From positions 1 to 42,403 of the forward strand of contig JAFLSD010000014.1 of NCBI GenBank assembly GCA_022511125.1: a DNA stretch of 42,403 bases, read 5' to 3'. Both the position numbers and the translations under genes were made by a program. This DNA comes from Paramuribaculum sp. (lineage in GTDB: Bacteria; Bacteroidota; Bacteroidia; Bacteroidales; Muribaculaceae). Positions 25,622 to 34,754 of the stretch are shown piece after piece; positions within the stretch are counted from its first letter, which is position 1, and each line of letters starts with the position of its first letter. Under the pieces are notes generated by a model, which saw nothing but the letters and a program-made list of their open reading frames with translations, made no database searches and had not been told where the DNA came from.

Positions 25622-27121
25622 GTGATACTATCGCTGATAAAACATAACCGCTACGACCTCTCACGTTGGATTGCGATGTCGATGCTACTGCTCGCTACAG
25701 CGTTTAGCATGCGTGCATCGTTGCCCGACAGTCTGCTGCGATATGACGCGGAAATTAATGTCAGTTTTTCATCCGGGGAAAACACACCTTTTTGGCTTGT
25801 AAACAATCGATTCGGGTTATCTTCCATTGAAAAAAACAACGGCTATGTGAGAGCCGGACTATTCAAAGATATCCGAATGGAAAAGAAACGGTTCTCATGG
25901 GGAGCTGGAGTCGATCTTGCTGCTGCATGGAACTTTACATCGCCTTTCGTAGTCCAACAGCTTTACGGCGAAATTTCCTATTGGAACGGCAAACTGACTA
26001 TCGGCAGCAAAGAACGAACCGAACTCATCAACGACCCCAAACTTTCGAGCGGAAATCTTTTATTCTCTCCCAATGCACGGCCCATACCACAAGCCCGCAT
26101 TGAATTGCCCGACTACATCGAGATTCCGGGCCTGAACAAATGGTTCGCTATCAAAGGCTATTTTTCATTCGGAATGTTTACTGACGACAATTGGCAACGT
26201 GATTTCACCGTCGGAAAAAACAAACACACCGAAAATGTGCTATTCCACAGCAAAGGCGGATTCATCAGAGTTGGCGATCTAAACAGATTTCCCGTCGTCG
26301 GTGAAGCTGGATTGGAAATGGCGGCTCAATTCGGAGGAAAATCAATCTCAGGCGATAAAGTGATCAACATGCCTCATTCTATCAAAGATTGGTGGCATAT
26401 CATCATACCCTCTGGAGGCGGAAGCGACACACCTCTCGGAGAGCAGACCAACATCTACGGAAACCATGTGGGCGAATGGGTATTCACTCTCTCTTATCTT
26501 CCGCAAGATAAAGACATTTCGGTGAAAGCATATTACGAACACTACTTCGAAGACCATTCTATGATGTTTTTCGATTACAAATGGCGAGATATGTTACTTG
26601 GACTTCAGATGACACTCCCCAAAAATCCGGTCATAAAAGGTTTTGTTTATGAATATCTTTACACCAAGGATCAAGCCGCTCCGGTTTACTGGGATCACAC
26701 GCCTGAGATTCCCGAACAGGTTAGCGGACGCGACGAATACTACAACCATGGAATCTATACCGGATGGCAACACTGGGGTATGGGAATAGGAAATCCCCTC
26801 TTGATTTCGCCCATCTACAACCGCAATGGTTCCATTTACTTCAACCACAACCGCTTAGAAGGTCATCATCTCGGAATTATTGGTTCGCCTATCCCTCTCG
26901 TCGATTACCGGATTCTGCTTTCCTACACGAAAAGCTGGGGCACATACAATAACCCCACCTCAAAAGTGCTTAAAAATTTCAATACACTTTTCGAAGCGAC
27001 AATCCACCCCACATGCCTTAAAGGTTGGCAAGGAACATTATCGATAGCGACAGACGGTGGATCGCTACTCGGACCGAGTTTCGGAGTGATGTTTTCAATC
27101 AGAAAAACCGGATGGCTATGA
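25622..27121 (+). CDS. Capsule assembly Wzi family outer-membrane protein
   Basis: The 499-residue protein begins with a basic segment and a hydrophobic signal (about 16-30), then YDAEINVSFSSGENTPFWLVNNRFGL, the typical start of Bacteroidota Wzi-family proteins, and a beta-rich barrel to the end. Wzi of E. coli is an outer-membrane barrel that helps anchor capsule to the cell surface; the role here follows from that family. The start is uncertain: GTG at 25622 keeps Lys/Arg in the signal's n-region, while ATG at 25676 would not. It is followed with a 4-base overlap by a small lipoprotein gene. No good promoter lies between tRNA-Ser and this gene. Confidence 0.82.
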   Translation: MILSLIKHNRYDLSRWIAMSMLLLATAFSMRASLPDSLLRYDAEINVSFSSGENTPFWLVNNRFGLSSIEKNNGYVRAGLFKDIRMEKKRFSWGAGVDLAAAWNFTSPFVVQQLYGEISYWNGKLTIGSKERTELINDPKLSSGNLLFSPNARPIPQARIELPDYIEIPGLNKWFAIKGYFSFGMFTDDNWQRDFTVGKNKHTENVLFHSKGGFIRVGDLNRFPVVGEAGLEMAAQFGGKSISGDKVINMPHSIKDWWHIIIPSGGGSDTPLGEQTNIYGNHVGEWVFTLSYLPQDKDISVKAYYEHYFEDHSMMFFDYKWRDMLLGLQMTLPKNPVIKGFVYEYLYTKDQAAPVYWDHTPEIPEQVSGRDEYYNHGIYTGWQHWGMGIGNPLLISPIYNRNGSIYFNHNRLEGHHLGIIGSPIPLVDYRILLSYTKSWGTYNNPTSKVLKNFNTLFEATIHPTCLKGWQGTLSIATDGGSLLGPSFGVMFSIRKTGWL

Positions 27122-27540
27122 AAATTCTACCGAACCGACTACGCTATTTTGTGAGTATATCCGCTCTGACTGCGGCTTTCATCTTTCTCGCCGCTCTTCT
27201 CGGAGGCTGCAACAAAGTTTCGCACAACGGGGATCTTGACGGTCAATGGCGTATACTCTACATTGAAAACACCGAAGACGGAAAAATAACCGAACCGGTT
27301 CAATATTTTTACTGTTTCTATCTTCATACCGCCAACCTTACCCGGGGAGGAATAGTCGCCACTGCAAATATGACTTACGAATACCCTCTTCTTTCCCTCG
27401 ATTTCCCTTATGCATCATTGGCCACGCTTTCCGAATGGGGCATTACGACTAATCCCGCTGACTTTGAGATAGTCAGTCTGAGTCGAACCCATTTAATAAT
27501 GAAAACAGGAACTAACCTCATCACGTTGAGAAAATTTTAA
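27118..27540 (+). CDS. Small lipocalin-like lipoprotein
   Basis: The 140-residue protein has a signal peptide with lipobox (LLGGC, near residue 30). A short beta-rich domain opens LDGQWRILYIENTEDG and closes SRTHLIMKTGTNLITLRKF, the pattern of DUF4847/lipocalin-like domains of Bacteroidota. The start at 27118 overlaps the Wzi stop by four bases (ATGA); a longer frame back to 27025 lies inside the Wzi gene and is rejected. Its coupling to Wzi suggests an envelope role. Function unknown. Confidence 0.75.
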   Translation: MKILPNRLRYFVSISALTAAFIFLAALLGGCNKVSHNGDLDGQWRILYIENTEDGKITEPVQYFYCFYLHTANLTRGGIVATANMTYEYPLLSLDFPYASLATLSEWGITTNPADFEIVSLSRTHLIMKTGTNLITLRKF

Positions 27541-27590
27541 TTTCACTCGAATCTTACTTCAAAAATATCACCTCAATTATTCCCTTTAGT

Positions 27591-27621
27591 TTTGTTTGAT
27601 AATAAATAAACGTTACCTTTG
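27591..27621 (+). promoter_or_regulatory. Promoter of the polysaccharide export genes
   Basis: Two overlapping candidates for -33 (TTTGTTTG, 27591-27598) precede TACCTTTG (27614-27621) by 15-19 bases. The start codon is at 27677. Confidence 0.6.
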
Positions 27622-27676
27622 CAATATTATATCATATTTCTTAATTTTCCGAAATTAATATCTCTCCACTTCGGTT

Positions 27677-28804
27677 ATGAGCCTTTGGATTCTCAACTCA
27701 TTCTTCGCAATGCTTTTAAGCATTCTGTTTGCGGGCATTTTAATTCCGCAGATACTTTTGATATCTTTTCGCAAAAGGCTTTTTGACACCCCCGACGAAC
27801 GCAAAATTCATAAAATGGCAGTCCCTCGACTCGGAGGATTCGCATTTACTCCTGTTATTATCCTTACCGTCTCTCTCCTATTCGGGATTTCAATACTTTC
27901 TGACAATACGGAACTTGAAAATGATGTGTGGGCTAATTCACAGGTCATTTCATTCGGAATTTGTGCTCTCCTGATTATGTATCTCACCGGAATGGCCGAC
28001 GATCTCATCGGCATACGGTATTCAGCTAAATTCTTTATTCAGATTTTCTGCTCGATACTCATAATCGGAGCCGGAATCGGAGTGACAAATTTTCACGGCG
28101 TTTTAGGCATCCACGAAATCTCTCCATGGATTGGAATACCGTTCACTATCGTGCTTGTTGTGTATGTCGTCAACGCGCTTAACCTGATTGACGGTATCGA
28201 CGGATTGGCGTCCGGACTTGCCAGCGCAACCCTAATTATCTACGGTTCCGCATTCTTGATTATCGATCAACCCATCTATGCCATTATCTCGTTTGCTGCA
28301 TTAGGCGCTTTGATTCAATTTTTCTATTACAACGTCTTCGGAGATCCAAAGCGAGGAAAGAAAATATTTATGGGTGACACGGGTAGTCTGACCATCGGAC
28401 TGCTTATCGTTTTACTCGGACTTGTGCTTCTAATGCGCTCACCCGAAAAATTCCCCCAGTTTCAGACAAATCCTGTGATTCTCGTCATTTCTCCTCTTAT
28501 CATCCCCAGTTTCGATGTTGCCAGAGTCTTTCTGTACAGAATCAGAATGCATGGGAATCCTTTCATGCCCGATAAAAACCATATTCACCATAAACTACTC
28601 GCCATCGGACTCAAACAACGAATGTCGATGGTGTTGATCGTTATTTCATCAGTTGTTTTCAGTGTTATCAACATATTTGTTTCGAAATATATCAATGTCA
28701 ACCTGCTTCTCCTTATCGATATCCTTATTTGGACACTTGTTAACATGTGGTTAAGCAGGCAAATTAGAAACAGGAAAAACAAAGCACAAGCTAACTTCGG
28801 ATAA
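27677..28804 (+). CDS. WecA/MraY-type undecaprenyl-phosphate sugar-1-phosphate transferase
   Basis: The 375-residue integral membrane protein has about ten helices and the family's loops: DTPDERKIHKMAVPRLGG (about 37-54), MADDLIG (112-118), NLIDGIDGLA with the catalytic Asp residues, FMGDTGSL and the His-rich HIHHKL. Enzymes of this family transfer a sugar-1-phosphate, commonly GlcNAc or a related HexNAc, from UDP to undecaprenyl phosphate in the inner membrane, starting glycan assembly. The His-rich loop fits WecA/RgpG-type rather than MraY. It is the first gene after its own promoter and is followed 10 bases later by the SLBB exporter. Confidence 0.9.
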   Translation: MSLWILNSFFAMLLSILFAGILIPQILLISFRKRLFDTPDERKIHKMAVPRLGGFAFTPVIILTVSLLFGISILSDNTELENDVWANSQVISFGICALLIMYLTGMADDLIGIRYSAKFFIQIFCSILIIGAGIGVTNFHGVLGIHEISPWIGIPFTIVLVVYVVNALNLIDGIDGLASGLASATLIIYGSAFLIIDQPIYAIISFAALGALIQFFYYNVFGDPKRGKKIFMGDTGSLTIGLLIVLLGLVLLMRSPEKFPQFQTNPVILVISPLIIPSFDVARVFLYRIRMHGNPFMPDKNHIHHKLLAIGLKQRMSMVLIVISSVVFSVINIFVSKYINVNLLLLIDILIWTLVNMWLSRQIRNRKNKAQANFG

Positions 28805-28814
28805 AACAAAAGTT

Positions 28815-31232
28815 ATGTTCAAAATTTCATATCGATCCCTCTCGCTTTTCATATTTCTTTTTCTCGGACTGGCCGGATGGGCCAAATTGTCCGATCAGCA
28901 GGTAATAGATTATATCAGAAAACAGGCCGCGGTCGGCAAAACAGAACAGGAAATAGGGAGAGAACTAATTGCACAGGGAGTCACACCCGATCAGATTGAA
29001 CGACTACGGAACCAATATCCTACGGATAAAGAAACCTCTGACAAAAAGAAAAACACGGGCGAATCCAGAATACGAACTCCGAGATCCGAACAGAACGATC
29101 CACACTCCACTGAATCAATGCTCGGATCGGTGTACAACACGTTTTCCGATACTCTGACGATAAGCCAACCCGGTTCATCCATCAAAATTTTCGGTCACGA
29201 TCTTTTCAACAACAGAGATCTGACATTTGAACCGAACGAAAACATCGCCACCCCTTCCGACTATCGTCTCGGCCCAGGTGACGAAGTCATTATCGACATC
29301 TGGGGAACAAGTGAGGATCAATACAGGGAAACAATCTCACCCGAAGGTAGCATTATCATCTCGGAAATTGGGCCGATTTACCTTAACGGACTCACTGTGC
29401 AGGAAGCAAACACTCGGTTGAAAAATATCTTTGCTTCAAAATATGCCGGAGTCGACGACGAAGAAACCGATGTCAGCCTGACACTCGGCCAGATTCGATC
29501 CATCCTGGTAAATATCATGGGTGAGGCCAATACGCCCGGTTCTTACCGTCTCTCGCCTTTTTCAACCGTTCTTAACGCACTTTATAGAGCCGGTGGTGTA
29601 ACCGATATAGGGTCGTTGAGAAATATAAGCGTTTTACGAAACGGCAAGAAACTTTATAACGTTGACATCTACGATTATCTTTTTGACGGGAAGCAGAACG
29701 GCAATATCCGGCTTCAGGAAGGTGATGTGATAATCGTTCCTCCTTATGAAGGATTGATCAACGTCGAAGGAAATGTCAAACGTCCCATGTTCTATGAAAT
29801 TAAAAATGGAGAGCCCGTAAAAAATATCATGAAATATACGGGAGGTTTCGATGGCGGTGCTTTTACGGGACAAATTACCGTCAGCAGGAGCAACGGGACG
29901 GAAAATGAAATTTTCAATGTCGCAGCTGATGACTTCAACAACTTCCGCCTCCAGGACGGTGACATTATTTCCGTCGGACAGATTAACGATCGCTTCGCTA
30001 ATCGAATCCAAATAAGAGGCTCCGTCATGCAACCCGGTATGTATTCTGTAGATAACGCAAACACATTGCTAAGTCTCATAAAATTAGCTTCCGGATTGAC
30101 CGAAGATGCATTCCTCGATAGAATCCTTCTGTACCGCCGCAATGATGATCAGACACTAAGCATGATGGGAGTGGATCTCAAATCGATTATCGAAGGCGAC
30201 AAACCTGATATTATCCTGCAAAAAAATGATGTCATTGTCATACCGAGTACATTGGAACTCATAAAACAGGGCGACTTGACCATCAACGGATTGGTCACTA
30301 ATCCCGGAAATTACCCTTATGCCGAAGGTACAACTATTGAAGACCTTATCGTAATGGCCGGAGGACTGTTACAGGGGGCGTCTACTGCTCGGGTCGACGT
30401 ATCTCGACGCATTGTGGATCCAACGAGTATGAAAGCCACAAACCAGACGGCTAAGGTTTATTCGTTTGCTCTTAAGGAAGGCTTGGTTTTAACCGACGAT
30501 CCCACTTTCACTCTTGAACCTTACGACATTGTTGAAGTAAGGCGTTCCCCCGGTTATCAGGAACAGAAACTAGTACGAGTGGAAGGAGAAGTTCTTTTTG
30601 AAGGTCAGTACGCGCTTCAGAATCGAAATGAAAGGGTGACCGACGTGATTAAGAGAGCCGGAGGTATTGTCGATGGAGCTTACGTTCGCGGTGCACGCCT
30701 CATTCGGAGAATGACTGATGAAGAAAAAATGAGCCGTGATGAATCCATAAGGCTTATTAAAACTCAAATGGATGACTCTGTTGATATCAATCAGTTGATA
30801 ATTTCAGATTTCTATAGTGTCGGAATCGAACTTGACAAGGCTTTAGAAAACCCCGGAAGTTATTACGATCTCGTGATGAAGGACGGTGACCGTCTGATCA
30901 TCCCCGAAGATGTATCCACTGTCAAGATAAGCGGTGAAGTTATGTTCCCCAATACCGTAGGATTCGTACCGGGAAAAGATTGGAAATATTATCTGAACCA
31001 GGCCGGAGGATATGGAGAAAGGGCGAAAAAAAGCAAAACATTCATCGTATATATGAACGGCACAGTTACCAAAGCCAAAAGAGGGGTTAAAATCGAACCT
31101 GGTTGTCAGATCGTTGTTCCTACGAAACCTGCAGGAACCGGTACTAACTGGGCACAAATCATAGGTTATATCTCATCTTTCGCAACCCTCGGCCTTACTG
31201 CTGCCTCGGTTTATTCTATTTTCAGAAAATAA
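28815..31232 (+). CDS. Wza-like polysaccharide export protein with SLBB domains
   Basis: The 805-residue protein has a signal peptide (about 1-22), a short helical segment (QQVIDYIRKQAAVGKTEQEIG), then the polysaccharide export domain (about 150-220: YRLGPGDEVIIDIWG). A series of SLBB modules runs to about residue 760 (for example VNIMGEANTPGSYRL, INVEGNVKRPMFYEI, IQIRGSVMQPGMYSV, LTINGLVTNPGNYPY, VRVEGEVLFEGQYAL and VKISGEVMFPNTVGF). It ends with a hydrophobic helix (WAQIIGYISSFATLGLTAASV). These proteins form the outer-membrane or periplasm-spanning export channel. No lipobox is evident. The Wzz gene follows after 4 bases. Confidence 0.92.
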   Translation: MFKISYRSLSLFIFLFLGLAGWAKLSDQQVIDYIRKQAAVGKTEQEIGRELIAQGVTPDQIERLRNQYPTDKETSDKKKNTGESRIRTPRSEQNDPHSTESMLGSVYNTFSDTLTISQPGSSIKIFGHDLFNNRDLTFEPNENIATPSDYRLGPGDEVIIDIWGTSEDQYRETISPEGSIIISEIGPIYLNGLTVQEANTRLKNIFASKYAGVDDEETDVSLTLGQIRSILVNIMGEANTPGSYRLSPFSTVLNALYRAGGVTDIGSLRNISVLRNGKKLYNVDIYDYLFDGKQNGNIRLQEGDVIIVPPYEGLINVEGNVKRPMFYEIKNGEPVKNIMKYTGGFDGGAFTGQITVSRSNGTENEIFNVAADDFNNFRLQDGDIISVGQINDRFANRIQIRGSVMQPGMYSVDNANTLLSLIKLASGLTEDAFLDRILLYRRNDDQTLSMMGVDLKSIIEGDKPDIILQKNDVIVIPSTLELIKQGDLTINGLVTNPGNYPYAEGTTIEDLIVMAGGLLQGASTARVDVSRRIVDPTSMKATNQTAKVYSFALKEGLVLTDDPTFTLEPYDIVEVRRSPGYQEQKLVRVEGEVLFEGQYALQNRNERVTDVIKRAGGIVDGAYVRGARLIRRMTDEEKMSRDESIRLIKTQMDDSVDINQLIISDFYSVGIELDKALENPGSYYDLVMKDGDRLIIPEDVSTVKISGEVMFPNTVGFVPGKDWKYYLNQAGGYGERAKKSKTFIVYMNGTVTKAKRGVKIEPGCQIVVPTKPAGTGTNWAQIIGYISSFATLGLTAASVYSIFRK

Positions 31233-31236
31233 TTTC

Positions 31237-32388
31237 ATGCGTGACCTGATGGAAGAAGACAAAGAAAAGGACAATATGAATTTGCCAGCGGAAGAACAGG
31301 AAATTGATCTTCTCGAACTCGCACGCAATCTATGGGATAACTGGAGACTTTTACTCAAATGGTTGATTGGAGGAGCGATAGTTGGATTGATTATTGCCTT
31401 ATCCATCCCAAAAGAATACACAACGACGATAAAACTGGTTTCCGAAAACTCTGGTGGAGCTACCGGAGCCTCAGGAGGCTTGGGCATGTTGGCCTCTATG
31501 GCGGGAATCAGTCCGACTTCCGTCTCTGGAGGTAAAGATGCGGTCAGCCCGCTCCTGTATCCCGACATAGTGAAATCGGCTCCATTTGTCCTTAATCTTT
31601 TCGATGTCAAGGTCACGGATATTGATGATGACCAATCCATGACGGTTAAGGAATACGTCTCCAACGATATTTCTTATCCATGGTGGTCCATATTAAAATC
31701 CCTACCCGGAAAAGCTATAAACGGAGTGATGAGCATATTTTCTTCTACTTCAAATGACAATACGGGGGAAGAGCACAATTTGGATCCTTTCGACCTCACA
31801 CCTCAGGAAACGGGAATACTCAATATCATTGCATCTCGTATCAGTGCTAACTACGACAACAAGACTGCAGTTATCTCTATCAGTGTCACCATGCAGGATC
31901 CTAAGGTGTCGGCAATGCTGGCCGACACTGTCGCTAATCGTCTTAAAGAATATGTTATAAACTATCGCACGAACAAAGCACGCTCTGACCTCGAGTTCGC
32001 CGAAAAACTCAACAATGAAGCGAAAGTCGATTATTTCAACGCTCAGAAAAAATTCGCAACCTATAATGACCGAAATCATGGCATTGTTCTCAATTCTGCC
32101 AAAACCGAAGGTGAAAGATTGAGAAATGAAATGCAACTTGCATATAACCTTTATAACTCCACCTCCCAGCAGCTGCAAGTGGCCAAAGCAAAAGTTCAGG
32201 AAATCACTCCGGTTTTCACCGTTCTCGAACCCGCCACAGTACCCCGAAAGCCCGTCAAGCCGTCAAAAATGATCATCATATTTGGGTGTGCTTTTATGGC
32301 TTTCGTTATCGCAGCAGCCTGGGTACTCTTTGGTAAATCGCTTGTTCGTCAATTTAAGGAGAAGGGTAAGAACCAGCCGACTGAATAA
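31237..32388 (+). CDS. Wzz/Wzc-type chain-length determinant protein
   Basis: The 383-residue protein has a cytoplasmic N-terminus with EIDLLELARNLWDNWRLLLKW, a first membrane helix (about 48-66), a large periplasmic region with coiled coil (about 240-325) and the PRKPVKPSKMIIIFGCAFMAFVI segment where the Pro-rich motif meets the second helix (about 345-370). This is the PF02706-type Wzz layout. It lacks the tyrosine-kinase domain of Wzc. It should set glycan chain length together with the exporter upstream. A terminator closes the operon; no glycosyltransferases follow. MEEDK at residue 5 is an alternative start. Confidence 0.88.
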   Translation: MRDLMEEDKEKDNMNLPAEEQEIDLLELARNLWDNWRLLLKWLIGGAIVGLIIALSIPKEYTTTIKLVSENSGGATGASGGLGMLASMAGISPTSVSGGKDAVSPLLYPDIVKSAPFVLNLFDVKVTDIDDDQSMTVKEYVSNDISYPWWSILKSLPGKAINGVMSIFSSTSNDNTGEEHNLDPFDLTPQETGILNIIASRISANYDNKTAVISISVTMQDPKVSAMLADTVANRLKEYVINYRTNKARSDLEFAEKLNNEAKVDYFNAQKKFATYNDRNHGIVLNSAKTEGERLRNEMQLAYNLYNSTSQQLQVAKAKVQEITPVFTVLEPATVPRKPVKPSKMIIIFGCAFMAFVIAAAWVLFGKSLVRQFKEKGKNQPTE

Positions 32389-32415
32389 CTTATAAACAGC
32401 ACAGTATTTATGATT

Positions 32416-32456
32416 TAAGAAAGAATCGGAAGATTTTCGATTCTTTCTTATTTTTC
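32416..32456 (+). terminator. Strong terminator of the polysaccharide operon
   Basis: A 13-bp stem (32416-32428 with 32438-32450) with a 9-base loop is followed by TTTTTCTTATTTTT. Confidence 0.85.
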
Positions 32457-32457
32457 T

Positions 32458-32465
32458 TATTTTTG
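32458..32465 (+). promoter_or_regulatory. -7 box just after the terminator
   Basis: TATTTTTG fits TAnnTTTG. The predicted transcript begins near 32472, far (365 bases) from the next start codon at 32837. Confidence 0.4.
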
Positions 32466-32469
32466 CAAA

Positions 32470-32836
32470 GTGATAATAGAGATTATCGCTTCGGCGCTGA
32501 AGCGCAACAGACCCTTCTGAACCGTATTGAACCAATCACTTTTAGTCTCCTTACTGGATTTTGACTAATTTAGTAACTGTTTTTCGGGTTCAAACGACTG
32601 ATTACGCAAAGCGGCCGAATCACATATCGGAATCGTGTACTACAATTTGATTCGTCGGAATCTCGCAAATTCTATTGAGTCATCAAATTGCATTACAGGG
32701 GTTTCCGTACCTTTATGGCACGGACCGCTTTGCATATTTGAGACTCATGGCCATTGCGAGAGCCACGACGGACTGATTCAGCAAAACGGCACGTGCTTTT
32801 TTATTATCTTCACAATTCATATTTAACTTCCTTTTT
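32470..32836 (+). other. Long non-coding stretch, possible small RNA or long leader
   Basis: This is the largest gap without a convincing gene. It contains small hairpins near its start (GATAAT/ATTATC, then CGCTTC/GAAGCG). A longer imperfect hairpin lies at 32689-32735 (TGCA...TGCA enclosing a GGTTTCCGTACC / GGCACGGACC arm). A T6 run occurs near 32801. It also has a 13-base copy of the tRNA-Arg 3' end (32611-32623). A 63-codon frame at 32635-32826 has no recognisable features and is not called. Confidence 0.35.
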
Positions 32837-33472
32837 ATGAAAAAACTATTCTTATTTTTTGCAGCCGCTTCTCTCTTTTTCACTCTGGAAGGGTGCAAAG
32901 GCACCGGTTCTTCAACCGAAAAGGATGCGTTTGACACCATTACTGAAGAGCAGATATCCGAACAGGACACGATATCAGCCAACCCAATTCCTGAAGAAGA
33001 CCCTGTCGACGAAAGTTTCACGGTTTCCGACTTATTGAAAAAAAGCCACGGAGACGATGTTATACCCTACACTGTAAGAAACATCAAAGACATCAAGAAA
33101 ACTTTCGAAAATAAGGGCTGGACTATTTCTGAAAAGAAAAAAAGAATCGAAGTTTGGGATGGGGGAACCGCAGATAATTGGGAGGAAGACTATGAAACTT
33201 TAGAGGAATATATTGCTGATAATACGAAAACAGGGACCGAGGTCACTTATACTCTCAACAGTAATAATCTGTCCATTCTTATTATTAAAAATCCAAGTAG
33301 GCCTGAACCGGACATTATAATTAATTTTGAAAACAAGGAAGCTAAAAACAACTTTATTAAAGAGTTAAATGCTGCCGGTATTTATGAATGGTATTCTTCT
33401 AAACAAGATAGTTGCATGGGCTATCGAATAGAAAATAATTGCATAAGTATCTCTTACGACTGTTGGGCTTAA
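32837..33472 (+). CDS. Hypothetical lipoprotein
   Basis: The 211-residue protein has a lipoprotein signal (FFTLEGC, Cys20), an acidic Thr/Glu/Asp-rich linker (about 25-60) and a globular C-terminal part (about 65-211). Notable segments are KTFENKGWTISEKKKRIEVW and RPEPDIIINFENKEAKNNFIKEL. No family recognised. The gene is visibly AT-richer than the polysaccharide genes before it. It is followed by another lipoprotein gene after 15 bases and two zinc-ribbon genes, probably one transcript. Confidence 0.7.
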   Translation: MKKLFLFFAAASLFFTLEGCKGTGSSTEKDAFDTITEEQISEQDTISANPIPEEDPVDESFTVSDLLKKSHGDDVIPYTVRNIKDIKKTFENKGWTISEKKKRIEVWDGGTADNWEEDYETLEEYIADNTKTGTEVTYTLNSNNLSILIIKNPSRPEPDIIINFENKEAKNNFIKELNAAGIYEWYSSKQDSCMGYRIENNCISISYDCWA

Positions 33473-33487
33473 TAAAATTTAAACTTT

Positions 33488-34039
33488 ATGAATATAAAGA
33501 CACTTTTATGGACGTTGATTGCGCTTACAGCAGGTCTTTTCACTGCTTGCAATAATCGCTCCGAAGACTACACCAGAATGTTACCGGGCTCTTACACTGT
33601 CTCCAAAACATTTGATGCGCCTGTTGAAGATGGAATGGGAGGAACTTTAATTATCAACTCTACAGATGTCTACAATCAAGATGGAACTTCCAGTTCGAAC
33701 GGCGAGGTTATAGTTCATTATGATTCTGCTGATTATGGGAGACTTGCCACACTTAAATTCAACATATCACAAACAGGTGTTTGGAAAATTGAAAATGGAA
33801 AGCTAATCGAAACTACAAAGCAATGCATTGTCGTCCCTGTTAATGTTAAAGCCGACGACAGAGACATCTACCGAGAATTTAACAATCTTATCGGCGATAT
33901 GGCACATGAATTTCAAACAGATATACTTTCTGACCCGACTGATGAAAGTAAAATAGTTTCATTCGAAGACGGCGTTATAACCTTGGAATATAATGACGAG
34001 GATTTAGGAATATATACAATAACAATGATCAAACAATAA
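33488..34039 (+). CDS. Hypothetical lipocalin-like lipoprotein
   Basis: The 183-residue protein has a lipoprotein signal (GLFTAC, Cys21) and a beta-rich domain opening MLPGSYTVSKTFDAP. The repeated short strands are of the kind seen in small Bacteroidota lipocalin-like lipoproteins (for example TGVWKIENGKLIETTKQ). No named family can be assigned with confidence. It lies in an AT-rich four-gene run, 15 bases after one gene and 4 bases before the next. Confidence 0.7.
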   Translation: MNIKTLLWTLIALTAGLFTACNNRSEDYTRMLPGSYTVSKTFDAPVEDGMGGTLIINSTDVYNQDGTSSSNGEVIVHYDSADYGRLATLKFNISQTGVWKIENGKLIETTKQCIVVPVNVKADDRDIYREFNNLIGDMAHEFQTDILSDPTDESKIVSFEDGVITLEYNDEDLGIYTITMIKQ

Positions 34040-34043
34040 TATT

Positions 34044-34706
34044 ATGACTATTGATGAGAAGGAATGTCCGTACTGTGGTGAGATTATAAAGACCACAGCA
34101 AAAAAATGCAGGTTTTGTGGCGAATGGTTTGAAGAAAATGAAAGCAGACCTACGCTACAAACATATCGTGAAAGACCGGAACATTCATTGAATGTGCCTA
34201 CAGAAAATGATGCCTCTCAGTCTATGACTGCATATCCACCACCTCCACCTCCTGTTGCCGTTCCTACTCCTGACATCCCTAATGTCTCCAGCCCCTCTCA
34301 ACCAATGTTTAATCATGGGACACAACAAAATATTGTGGTACAACCGCAGATTATTGTAGAAAATAAACAGGAGCAAAATGTTAATGTCGAAGTACATAAT
34401 AAGCAGGATTCGTCGTCAAGCGGATGCATGTGGACACAATTGTTCATTGTCGCTGGAGTAGTATGGGGTGCATCCGGTAGCTTTTGGTTCGGTTTAGCTA
34501 CCTTTTTGATTTTGGGTATCGCTTTTTTTATCCCGTTTCTTGGTCATGCTCTATGCGTCATTTTGGGAGTGGTCTTCGGTATTGGTTCCGGTGTGATATC
34601 GAAATCATTGGGGGCAGACACCTGGATTGCTTGGCTCATAGGTATTGTTGTCGGTTTAGGCCTGATTTTCGGAAACCTGTCCCAAAGGGAGGAGGAGACT
34701 GAATAA
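34044..34706 (+). CDS. Zinc-ribbon membrane protein
   Basis: The 220-residue protein has an N-terminal zinc ribbon (CPYCG at 8-12 and CRFCGEWFEE at 22-31; Cys8, 11, 22, 25). A Pro-rich stretch (about 64-80), a Gln/Asn/Val-rich linker (about 94-120) and three or four hydrophobic segments (about 131-212, Gly-rich) follow. The zinc ribbon should be cytoplasmic. The ribbon is closely related to that of the next gene, pointing to a duplicated module. Function unknown; such ribbons in Bacteroidota are often attached to membrane or stress-related domains. Confidence 0.75.
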   Translation: MTIDEKECPYCGEIIKTTAKKCRFCGEWFEENESRPTLQTYRERPEHSLNVPTENDASQSMTAYPPPPPPVAVPTPDIPNVSSPSQPMFNHGTQQNIVVQPQIIVENKQEQNVNVEVHNKQDSSSSGCMWTQLFIVAGVVWGASGSFWFGLATFLILGIAFFIPFLGHALCVILGVVFGIGSGVISKSLGADTWIAWLIGIVVGLGLIFGNLSQREEETE

Positions 34707-34754
34707 ATCGACTCACGATTTATTATAATTCATTTTTATAATATTTTAATATCC

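Noticed and set aside
27025-27117. Longer frame for the small lipoprotein
   Set aside because: It lies within the Wzi gene. The ATGA overlap at 27118 and the signal peptide right after it fix the start.
32635-32826. A 63-codon frame in the long gap before the lipoprotein cluster
   Set aside because: No signal peptide, domain or coding-like composition. The region reads better as non-coding.
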